A stretch of 13,193 nucleotides of DNA from an uncultured Ruminiclostridium sp. (GTDB taxonomy: Bacteria; Bacillota; Clostridia; Oscillospirales; Acutalibacteraceae): positions 1-13,193 of the forward strand of contig CABUCM010000054.1 in the NCBI GenBank assembly GCA_902490005.1, given 5' to 3'. The notes beneath the pieces are model-generated. The model saw nothing but the letters and a program-made list of their open reading frames with translations. It ran no database searches and was not told the origin of the DNA. Positions 7,628-13,193 of this stretch are shown here, in pieces. Position 1 is the stretch's first letter. Every line of letters starts with the position of its first letter. A program made the position numbers and the translations under genes.

Positions 7628-8617
7628 ATGGGTTCCATAAAGCAGATAGCTCAGGACTTAAACGTTTCTTCCTCAACAGTATCCAGGGCCTTTGATCCAA
7701 ACTCAAAGATCAGTAAAAAAACTCGGGAAAGAATTTTAGAATATGCTAAGAAAATAAACTATACCCCGAACATTTTCGCCCAAGCGTTAAAAACTAACCA
7801 ATCCAAAACTGTTGGCGTGATTGTTCCGCATATCGCAAACTTGCTTTATATCGAATTGTTGAAATATATGGAGATGGCCCTCAAAAACTATGGCTATCGA
7901 ATGCTGGTAACCTTTGCTCAATACGGGGTCGTCACAGAGAGGGAATGCTTATCTTTTATGGCCTCTTACCAATTTGACGCGCTAATTTATTTAGAACCGC
8001 TGTACGGTATCAAAAACTCAGAGCTTTTGGAATCCATTGCCCAAAATGTCAGAGTCCTGCATCTTTTCCCCCAAAAGTCCAATGTGATTGAATCCATTGA
8101 CAGTATTGCGATCAACGATATCAAGGGAATTGAGAGAGGAATGGAATATCTGATCCGCCGGGGGCACCGGAAAATTTTATATCTGGGCGTAGACGAGCGG
8201 CGGGAAGGTATCTTCAATATTGCAAAGCGGATGGGTTTATCTCTTGACGAGGATATCACTATTATGGACGGGCTTTATGTAGATCCGGAACAAATCGCTT
8301 ATTTTATTGAGGCACACCGGCCTACCGCCATTTTTACAGTGGCAAGAAACATCGAATCCGCCTATGAGGCTATTAAAAACCTTAATCTTTCCGTTCCAAA
8401 GGACATTAGTCTGATTTCTTATGATGATACGCGCCTTACACAGATTTTAAACATTACCGCCATTTCACACAATTTCGAGCTAATATCTAATAACGCAGTA
8501 GAAATGATCGTCTCTCACTTGCGGGATAAACCTGAAGAACATATTCCAAAACACAAGATGATGGACACCTTTATTCGTGAGAGAAAGTCCGTGCGGGCTT
8601 TGTCTGATTCCGAATAA
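7628..8617 (+). CDS. LacI-family transcriptional regulator
   Basis: This 329-residue DNA-binding regulator is probably a repressor released by a sugar-derived ligand. The helix-turn-helix spans residues 4-23 (IKQIAQDLNVSSSTVSRAF), with the TVSR recognition-helix pattern. The hinge helix is near 47-60 (PNIFAQALKTNQS). The periplasmic-binding-protein-like effector domain begins at TVGVIVPHIANL and includes GHRKILYLG (179-187) and the DDTRLTQIL segment (266-274). The ATG has GAGGTG 7 bases upstream. It is divergent from the binding-protein gene and precedes the second sulfatase run. Both flanking runs carry TGCAA-type palindromes, the normal target form of this family, so it most likely controls both. 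The ligand is unknown. Confidence 0.95.
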   Translation: MGSIKQIAQDLNVSSSTVSRAFDPNSKISKKTRERILEYAKKINYTPNIFAQALKTNQSKTVGVIVPHIANLLYIELLKYMEMALKNYGYRMLVTFAQYGVVTERECLSFMASYQFDALIYLEPLYGIKNSELLESIAQNVRVLHLFPQKSNVIESIDSIAINDIKGIERGMEYLIRRGHRKILYLGVDERREGIFNIAKRMGLSLDEDITIMDGLYVDPEQIAYFIEAHRPTAIFTVARNIESAYEAIKNLNLSVPKDISLISYDDTRLTQILNITAISHNFELISNNAVEMIVSHLRDKPEEHIPKHKMMDTFIRERKSVRALSDSE

Positions 8618-8650
8618 TCGGTTCTCGCACCCATTTAATTCCTCAAAAAT

Positions 8651-8680
8651 AAAAAGGCAGGAAGAATTTCCTGCCTTTTT
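8651..8680 (+). terminator. Rho-independent terminator after the regulator gene
   Basis: A 13-bp stem (AAAAAGGCAGGAA with TTCCTGCCTTTTT) with a 4-base loop, followed by more T, lies 33 bases after the regulator stop. It separates the regulator transcript from the second sulfatase run, which therefore needs its own promoter, and has one. Confidence 0.93.
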
Positions 8681-8826
8681 ATTTTTTGGGAAAATGCCGC
8701 ACAAGCATCTAACGTTTAATGCAAAAATAAGCTAAAAAGAACCCTTTATTGAATATCGTTTCCAATTTAATTTCTATATAAGAATATAAATAGAATAAAT
8801 TAGCCAAATAAAAGTAAAAATTATTG

Positions 8827-8855
8827 TTGACAATAGAGTTTTTAGGTGTTAATAT
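8827..8855 (+). promoter_or_regulatory. Promoter of the second sulfatase-aldolase-kinase run
   Basis: TTGACA (8827-8832), a 17-base spacer and TAATAT (8850-8855), with TGT directly before the -10 as an extended element. Predicted start is near 8862. The design matches the binding-protein promoter: same boxes, same spacing, same distance to the operator. Confidence 0.85.
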
Positions 8856-8868
8856 AAACCCAAAGTGA

Positions 8869-8882
8869 TGCAAACGTTTGCA
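8869..8882. promoter_or_regulatory. LacI-family operator of the second sulfatase run
   Basis: TGCAAACGTTTGCA is a perfect 14-base palindrome that begins 13 bases after the -10 box, inside the transcribed leader. It differs by one base from the operator at 7399-7412, and the shared left flank CCCAAAGT extends the similarity. It ends 8 bases before the ribosome binding site. Confidence 0.88.
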
Positions 8883-8890
8883 AAAAAACA

Positions 8891-8896
8891 AGGAGG
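8891..8896 (+). promoter_or_regulatory. Ribosome binding site misplaced relative to the sulfatase start
   Basis: AGGAGG is strong but no canonical in-frame start lies at a normal distance. The first in-frame ATG (8917) is 20 bases away. An ATG 1 base away (8898) opens only a four-codon frame (MTYR, stop at 8912). An in-frame ATC at 8905 sits 8 bases away. Confidence 0.75.
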
Positions 8897-8916
8897 AATG
8901 ACTTATCGATAAAAAG

Positions 8917-10350
8917 ATGAAAATGCCTGATCGGCCAAATGTCATTTGGATTTTGGCCGACCAACTGAGAGCGCAGGCATTAAGTTGTAATGGAGAAACC
9001 AACATCACCACCCCAAATATTGATGCTTTGGCGGCACGGGGGGTTAACTTTCACAACGCAGTTTCTGGATTCCCGCTCTGCTGCCCGTTTCGCGGAAGTA
9101 TGCTGACGGGTTTATATCCTCACCACTGTACCCCTGGCCACGACTTAGGCCTCCCGCCGGAAAAGCAGACTATCGCTCATGTTTTAAAAGAAAACGGATA
9201 TCATACCGCCTACTTCGGCAAGTGGCACCTTGACAAAGAAGGCGCGGAGGACGATATTGCCAATAAGCGGGCAATTTTCCATGTAATCCCGCCAGAAAGA
9301 CGAGGCGGCTTCGATGAGTTTATCGGTTACCAGAACAATAATGAGCCTTGGGATTGCTATGTGCATGGCGGCGAAGGTGACACCGCCTTTATGGAACGTT
9401 TGAAAAAATACGAAACAGACGCTTTAACCGATATTCTGATCGATTATTTAGACAAGCCTCACGATTCTCCCTTCTTTGCCGTACTATCAGTATTCCCCCC
9501 TCATAATCCTTACCTCGCTCCAGAGGAGTACCTGAAGGATATCAATCCAAATACTCTGGAGCTTCGAAAAAATGTACCGGATATCCCCTGGGTACAAGAA
9601 CAGGCTCGCCGTGAGTTAAGAGGCTACTATGCAGCAGTTAAAAATATAGACTACAATGTAGGAAGAGTTGTGGAGGCTTTAGATCGCTTAGGACTTGCGG
9701 ATGATACCTATATCGTCTTTTTCAGTGATCACGGCGATATGCACGGATCCCACGGCCAATTCCGGAAAACAACTCCCATGGAAGAAGCGGTGAGGGTCCC
9801 CTTCATCATCAGCACCGGTCATGGCTGTATGTACAGCGTAGACCAGCCCTTGCTTTACGGTAAAAACGGAGCGGAAATGTGCCATGCGCCCATCAACCAC
9901 GTGGATATTGCTCCTACTACTCTGGGGCTATGCAATATTTCAGTTCCCGATTGGATGGAAGGCTATGATTATTCCGGCGCTTTGACCAGCAAATCTCTCC
10001 CGAAACCTATACCGGATTCCGCTTTCATCCAATGCAATATCCCCACGATGCACTATGATAGCATCGGTAAGGCTTGGCGGGGAATCATCACTACCGACGG
10101 CTGGAAATACGTGGCGACGGAAAATTGCGAATGGCTGCTTTTCAACTTAAACGATGATCCATATGAGCAAATGAATATGGCATATATCACCAATTATCGC
10201 CCGATTTTAAAAGCGTTGAATGACCGGCTGGCCCAATGGTTGAAGGATACCGGCGATGATTTTCCGCTTCCAAAAATCGAGGCCAGTCCTTCTGCGGATA
10301 TGGACTGGGACTGTTTTGGAAACGGACATTATAAAAATATTCATTATTAA
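8917..10350 (+). CDS. Cys-type sulfatase, cytoplasmic (second, type I)
   Basis: This 477-residue formylglycine-dependent sulfatase is only distantly like the first one. Its signature C55-C-P-F-R59 continues GSMLTG, the full type I pattern, and C55 is the residue to be oxidised. Other expected active-site parts are D15-Q16 in WILADQLR, K102 and H104 in FGKWHLD, H196 in PPHNPY, D271-H272 in FFSDHGD, and K284. There is no signal peptide, so it should be cytoplasmic. It leads the plus-strand run, ahead of the aldolase and kinase, under its own LacI-type operator. The start is uncertain: the strong AGGAGG at 8891 is 20 bases from this ATG, an ATG at 8923 is also possible, and a rare ATC start at 8905 would fit the spacing. 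Maturation should depend on the anSME encoded at 1424-2536. Its substrate is not known. Confidence 0.92.
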   Translation: MKMPDRPNVIWILADQLRAQALSCNGETNITTPNIDALAARGVNFHNAVSGFPLCCPFRGSMLTGLYPHHCTPGHDLGLPPEKQTIAHVLKENGYHTAYFGKWHLDKEGAEDDIANKRAIFHVIPPERRGGFDEFIGYQNNNEPWDCYVHGGEGDTAFMERLKKYETDALTDILIDYLDKPHDSPFFAVLSVFPPHNPYLAPEEYLKDINPNTLELRKNVPDIPWVQEQARRELRGYYAAVKNIDYNVGRVVEALDRLGLADDTYIVFFSDHGDMHGSHGQFRKTTPMEEAVRVPFIISTGHGCMYSVDQPLLYGKNGAEMCHAPINHVDIAPTTLGLCNISVPDWMEGYDYSGALTSKSLPKPIPDSAFIQCNIPTMHYDSIGKAWRGIITTDGWKYVATENCEWLLFNLNDDPYEQMNMAYITNYRPILKALNDRLAQWLKDTGDDFPLPKIEASPSADMDWDCFGNGHYKNIHY

Positions 10351-10533
10351 GTCTCAAGCATTTTTTGCGCGCAAAGCGCAACATAGCCTATAATCTTCTA
10401 ACGTCGGAGATCTCAGAACAGGAGATAAAGATCCTACCAATTCTGCTTGCAGATCGCTTCGATATTTCTGTTTGTTTCTTTCCAATGCTATCGAAACCCT
10501 GAAATTACTAACCAAAGAAAGAGGGAATTTACA
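10351..10533 (+). other. Leader between sulfatase and aldolase genes
   Basis: This 183-base gap holds a perfect 6-bp hairpin (TTGCGC at 10365-10370 with GCGCAA at 10376-10381) that lacks a following T-run. A TATAAT box lies at 10389-10394, with only a poor -35 (TTGCGC, spacer 18). It may be a weak internal promoter or an mRNA processing site. The aldolase ribosome binding site GAGG lies at 10521-10524. I see no gene in it. Confidence 0.45.
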
Positions 10534-11379
10534 ATGTCTTTAAGTACTTATCAAGAAATCTTCCAATATGCTAAGGAGCATAAAATCACAGTCGGCGGCT
10601 TCAACAGCTTCAATATGGAATCCTTACAGGCCATCACTCAAGCTGCCGGTGAAAAAAATGTCCCGATGATTGTGCAGACCTATCATGCACATATGAACTA
10701 TGCAGGTGCTGACTATATGGCGGCTATCGGCAAAGTCGCCTCCAAGCATCATCAGGTCAAAATCGCCTTAGGTCTGGATCACGGCCAATCCTTTGATCAG
10801 GCTAAAACAGCCATCGACTGCGGCTACTCCGGTGTAATGATAGATCTGTCTGGAGACGATTATGACCGCAATCTGTTTGAAACAAAAAGAGTCGTAGAAC
10901 TGGCTCATTCCCGCAACGTCTCTGTGGAGGCGGAAATTGGAATTATTTTTGACGCAGACCGGCCTGTGGAACTGATCGCCACAGGCTATACGGACCCAGA
11001 CCTTGCCCGCCGTTTCGCCGCTGAATCCGGCGTGGACTGTCTGGCTGTTTCCGTCGGTACGGCTCACGGTGTTTATGCCCACGAGCCTAAAATTAATTTT
11101 GAACTGTTGGAAGAGTTGGTACAGACTGTATGCTGCCCGATTGCCGTTCACGGCGGTTCCGGAACGCCTGACGAGGATGTGCTTCGAATGGTTAAAATCG
11201 GCATCGGTAAATTGAACATCGGCACTGATTTGTTTATCGCTTACAAGAATGCGTTGGACAACGCTCTGAAAGAAAAAGGATTAGGCGCCCCTGTTGAAGA
11301 AATCATGGCTCCGGCAAGAGAAGCAATTAGAAAATGCGCGGCGGAAAAAATCGATCTGCTTGCCCATTACCGGGTTTGA
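10534..11379 (+). CDS. Class II (zinc) ketose-bisphosphate-type aldolase, FbaA/KbaY/GatY family
   Basis: This 281-residue cytoplasmic metal-dependent aldolase reversibly cleaves a phosphorylated ketose into dihydroxyacetone phosphate and an aldehyde. Visible family residues are D82 and zinc ligand H83 in GLDHG, the VEAEIG block (131-136), zinc ligands H178 in TAHGVY and H206 in VHGGSG, and the phosphate-binding region KLNIGTDL (226-233) with N228. Length fits the KbaY/GatY subgroup. The ATG at 10534 is chosen because GAGG lies 8 bases upstream. A longer frame from a TTG at 10447 has a non-conserved extension. It is 183 bases after the sulfatase gene and 53 before the kinase. Whether it cleaves a ketose 1,6-bisphosphate, a ketose 1-phosphate or an IolJ-type substrate cannot be told. 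Pairing with one PfkB kinase leaves all three open. Confidence 0.92.
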   Translation: MSLSTYQEIFQYAKEHKITVGGFNSFNMESLQAITQAAGEKNVPMIVQTYHAHMNYAGADYMAAIGKVASKHHQVKIALGLDHGQSFDQAKTAIDCGYSGVMIDLSGDDYDRNLFETKRVVELAHSRNVSVEAEIGIIFDADRPVELIATGYTDPDLARRFAAESGVDCLAVSVGTAHGVYAHEPKINFELLEELVQTVCCPIAVHGGSGTPDEDVLRMVKIGIGKLNIGTDLFIAYKNALDNALKEKGLGAPVEEIMAPAREAIRKCAAEKIDLLAHYRV

Positions 11380-11432
11380 TACGGTTAAATCGACAGACGC
11401 TAAATGTATAATCTAATGTATCGGGGGTCATT

Positions 11433-12434
11433 ATGGCAAAGCTTATTTGTGCAGGCCACGCTTCTTGCGATATTCCATTCAGCACGGTGGACAGAAACGT
11501 ATTTGACGTAGACACAGTCTTTGCTGAAGAGTCCAAAGTGCTCACTGGCGGAGACGCCTTGAATATCGTCGTCAATATGAACAAGCTGGGATATGGGAGC
11601 CACTGCAAGTTTGTCAGCGTCATCGGTAATGATGTGTTTGGAAAAATTATTTTAGATTACCTGCGCGAAAGAAAAATCAACACCTCTGGAATCACCATAC
11701 GGGATAATTGCAGCACATTGGTTTCCATTGCTCTGATTGAATCGAATCATGAAAGACATTTTATTTGCCATGGAAACGCGCCGCAGCATATTACAGTGGA
11801 TGATGTAATTACAATGCTTGATCCGGATACGGAACATCTTCATTTGGGAAGTTTGATGTCTCTGGATGGATTGGAATTTGAAAACCTAAGACACTTATTC
11901 CAATATGCTCATCAACATAATATTAAAACCAGCTTTGACGTCACCTATGACAAAACCAATCAGTGGTATGAAAGGATCAAAAGCGGGCTGCCTTATACAG
12001 ACATCTTTTTTGCCAGCTACGATGAGGCTGTCGCCCTCTCTGGAGGAAGGACAAAGCCTGAAGCGATCGCTGAATTTTTCCAGGGCAAGGGTGTAAAAAC
12101 TTTCGTTTTAAAGCTGGGAAAAGATGGGTGCTATGTCACAGACTTTACACGGTCTGTGAGGCTTCCCACTTATGAAGGCTTTCCGGTGGTTGACACCACC
12201 GGCGCAGGAGATGGTTTTGTAACTGGATATCTTTACGGCATGTTGCATGGTTTGACTATGGAAGAATGCTGTGTCTTGGGAAATGCGAACGGCACCTTAG
12301 CAGTGGGCGCCGTAGGATCGACTGCTGGCACAGGGAGTTTAAATCAATTAATTGATTTGATTCGAATCCATGGAGCCAAAACGCTTGATGCCGAAAAATT
12401 AACAGCGAAATTGGAAAGCCTCCTTAATGCCTAA
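11433..12434 (+). CDS. PfkB-family carbohydrate kinase
   Basis: This 333-residue ribokinase/PfkB-family enzyme phosphorylates a sugar or sugar derivative with ATP in the cytoplasm. The N-terminal substrate region GHASCDIPF has D13, and signature 1 includes GGDALNIVVNMNKLG (39-53). Signature 2, DTTGAGDGFVTG (254-265), contains the anion-hole glycines and the catalytic base D260. The FASYDEA block (193-199) is the usual pre-ATP-site segment. A GGGGG-containing site lies 8 bases before the ATG. It is last in the plus-strand run, 53 bases after the aldolase gene. The pair resembles other kinase-aldolase modules (tagatose-6-phosphate, IolC/IolJ, and the kinase step of sulfoglycolysis), in which a PfkB protein makes the aldolase substrate. 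The exact substrate cannot be assigned. Confidence 0.93.
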   Translation: MAKLICAGHASCDIPFSTVDRNVFDVDTVFAEESKVLTGGDALNIVVNMNKLGYGSHCKFVSVIGNDVFGKIILDYLRERKINTSGITIRDNCSTLVSIALIESNHERHFICHGNAPQHITVDDVITMLDPDTEHLHLGSLMSLDGLEFENLRHLFQYAHQHNIKTSFDVTYDKTNQWYERIKSGLPYTDIFFASYDEAVALSGGRTKPEAIAEFFQGKGVKTFVLKLGKDGCYVTDFTRSVRLPTYEGFPVVDTTGAGDGFVTGYLYGMLHGLTMEECCVLGNANGTLAVGAVGSTAGTGSLNQLIDLIRIHGAKTLDAEKLTAKLESLLNA

Positions 12435-12537
12435 ACAGAGATCTCTGTTATTCATCAGACTTCAAAAGTGATTTCCCCTAATTCTTCTGACTAAAGGTCT
12501 GAGGTATTTAACACTTGCCGCTTCCTTTTTCATTAAT

Positions 12538-12576
12538 AAAAAGCCTGCCTAATAGAAAAAATTGGGCAGGCTTTTT
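12538..12576 (+). terminator. Rho-independent terminator of the sulfatase-aldolase-kinase run
   Basis: AAAAAGCCTGCC pairs with GGCAGGCTTTTT. The stem extends inward through TAAT/ATTG around a 7-base loop, with the T-run forming the end of the stem. It lies about 100 bases after the kinase stop. The symmetric A- and T-runs let it work in both directions. Confidence 0.93.
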
Positions 12577-12604
12577 GTAATCATTCCTATCATCCTCCGT
12601 TGGT

Positions 12605-12800
12605 CTATATTATTACATCCCAGTAAATATTCACCACTCTATTGTGATATTGAAACTCGGCTTGTCCGCTGGAATGCCACAGCTTTTTTCCTTTTGCTTT
12701 ATCCCTTATGAAGTCCCACAAAGCCGCATCAACACTGGATTTATGAGCAATTTTTCCTTCCGCTTTATTCGTTTTTTATTATATCTCAACACCTTCTATA
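12605..12800 (-). pseudogene. Possible decayed coding remnant, perhaps an IS3-type transposase tail
   Basis: One minus-strand frame (from about 12792) reads VLRYNKKRIKRKEKLL followed by INPVLMR. It resembles the C-terminal YYNxKRIKxKLKxLSPVxYR motif of IS3-family transposases, with a one-residue insertion. A second frame just upstream reads ENIHSLIEGVEI, like the residues that normally precede that motif, so a frameshift would join them. An overlapping frame (12605-12775) reads ALWDFIRDKAKGKKLWHSSG, which also looks protein-like but has no start. No inverted repeats or target duplications were found. In AT-rich DNA a Lys-rich resemblance can arise by chance, so this is only a suggestion. Confidence 0.25.
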
Positions 12801-13040
12801 AGAGAATGGATATTCTCGCCCTCTTATTTGTGCTTTTTTGACTAAAACATCCATTGGTAAAAGGCCTTAAATTTAATTTATACTTACCATCCCAACGGAC
12901 TTAACCCCCTATTCCTTCGTTGCATCAAATATCAACTTTCAACCTCATCAAGAATCCAACATTTTTAATATATTTTCAGAGGCGGCATAATAAGAATTTT
13001 TTATTTCAATTCTCATTTTGTGAGCAGCTATATTGGAAAT

Positions 13041-13073
13041 AAAAAAACGTCCGAGAAACTCGGACGTTTTTTT
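13041..13073 (-). terminator. Bidirectional terminator downstream of the fucU-type gene
   Basis: A 15-bp perfect stem (AAAAAAACGTCCGAG with CTCGGACGTTTTTTT) has a 3-base loop. It begins one base after the stop of the partial minus-strand gene and has T-runs on both strands. It ends the right-hand operon and insulates it from the kinase run. Confidence 0.95.
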
Positions 13074-13074
13074 A

Positions 13075-13193
13075 TTACTCTACCGTTACAACACCTTTTT
13101 TTAATATCATATTGGCATAAAGAGCGGTTTCACTTGTTGTAACCACCGCATATGCTTTTTGCGCTCTCTCATAAAAATCAAATTTGTTGATAG
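13075..13193 (-). CDS. fucU: FucU/RbsD-family sugar mutarotase, 3' end only
   Basis: The last 38 codons of a gene that runs off the right edge read INKFDFYERAQKAYAVV...LYANMILKKGVV and end in TAA. This matches the C-terminus of L-fucose mutarotase FucU (E. coli form: INRFAFYERAQKAFAIV...YGNILLKKGV), with the conserved FYERAQKA motif near the active site. The enzyme interconverts alpha and beta anomers of fucose (or ribose in the RbsD branch) so that the next enzyme can use them. The FYER motif favours FucU over RbsD. It is the end of a different operon on the opposite strand, with its own terminator. It suggests deoxyhexose use by this organism but is not shown to belong to the sulfatase regulon. 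Confidence 0.85.
   Translation of the reverse strand, partial: INKFDFYERAQKAYAVVTTSETALYANMILKKGVVTVE

Larger units (their letters stand above)
12435..13040. other. Intergenic region, AT-rich, no intact gene
   Basis: About 600 bases lie between the kinase gene and the terminator next to fucU. A perfect 16-base palindrome (AACAGAGATCTCTGTT, 12434-12449) overlaps the kinase stop, and a strong terminator lies at 12538-12576. The plus-strand frame 12644-12841 (GTG start) has no ribosome binding site and is hydrophobic in a way typical of antisense AT-rich sequence. Minus-strand frames in 12605-12870 look like broken coding sequence (see the separate entry). A 22-residue minus-strand frame at 12948-13016 (MRIEIKNSYY) has no clear ribosome binding site. 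Confidence 0.5.

Noticed and set aside
8869..8882. Reading the TGCAAACGTTTGCA sites as CcpA cre sites
   Set aside because: They fit the cre consensus only with a mismatch. Perfect symmetry, identical placement at both promoters and an adjacent LacI-family gene favour the local regulator, although dual control is not excluded.
10447..10533. TTG-initiated extension of the aldolase
   Set aside because: The extension (MQIASIFLFV...) is unlike the family N-terminus, and a good ribosome binding site precedes the ATG at 10534.
533..12434. Sulfoquinovose sulfoglycolysis operon
   Set aside because: The kinase, aldolase and TauE exporter recall it, but there is no SQ glycosidase, isomerase or sulfolactaldehyde enzyme. 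Two sulfatases with an anSME point to sulfate esters, not sulfonates.
12644..12841. 65-codon plus-strand frame between the kinase and fucU genes
   Set aside because: GTG start without a ribosome binding site; its hydrophobic, Phe/Leu-rich sequence is what the antisense of AT-rich Lys-rich sequence gives.
1..13193. CRISPR arrays, toxin-antitoxin pairs, prophage genes
   Set aside because: No regularly spaced direct repeats and no recognisable proteins of these kinds were seen.

Overview
The window is chromosomal DNA from a low-to-mid GC Gram-positive anaerobe, most likely a gut Clostridia (Firmicutes). The evidence is strong AGGAGG-type ribosome binding sites, a lipoprotein sugar-binding protein, short-loop terminators with T-runs, a tRNA gene that encodes its CCA end, and a radical SAM sulfatase-maturating enzyme very like the Clostridium perfringens type. 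The exact genus cannot be read from this sequence.

Layout. Positions 16-129 hold a tRNA-Pro(GGG) gene and its terminator on the minus strand, followed by about 400 bases with no confident gene. From 7355 down to 533 a minus-strand gene run encodes a sugar-binding lipoprotein, two CUT1-type ABC permeases, a Cys-type sulfatase without a signal peptide, the anaerobic sulfatase-maturating enzyme (anSME), and a TauE/SafE-family anion exporter. A LacI-family regulator (7628-8617) is divergent from this run and has its own terminator. A plus-strand run follows: a second Cys-type sulfatase without a signal peptide (8917-10350), a class II ketose-bisphosphate-type aldolase (10534-11379) and a PfkB-family sugar kinase (11433-12434), closed by a strong terminator. 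About 640 bases without an intact gene follow, with possible decayed transposase sequence. The right edge cuts into the 3' end of a minus-strand fucU/rbsD-type mutarotase gene, next to a bidirectional terminator.

How it fits together. The two runs look like one regulon. Each starts with a TTGACA-17-TAATAT promoter carrying an extended -10 TG. Each has a TGCAA-type LacI-family operator exactly 13 bases after the -10 box. The reading I infer is a utilisation system for an imported organic sulfate ester, probably a sulfated sugar. The ABC transporter imports it, two cytoplasmic sulfatases activated by the local anSME remove sulfate, TauE exports the anion, and the kinase and aldolase carry the carbon skeleton into triose phosphates. 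No transporter ATPase, sugar isomerase or glycoside hydrolase is in the window, so the substrate is not known. The fucU fragment hints that host-glycan sugar genes lie beyond the right edge, but a terminator separates it from this regulon.
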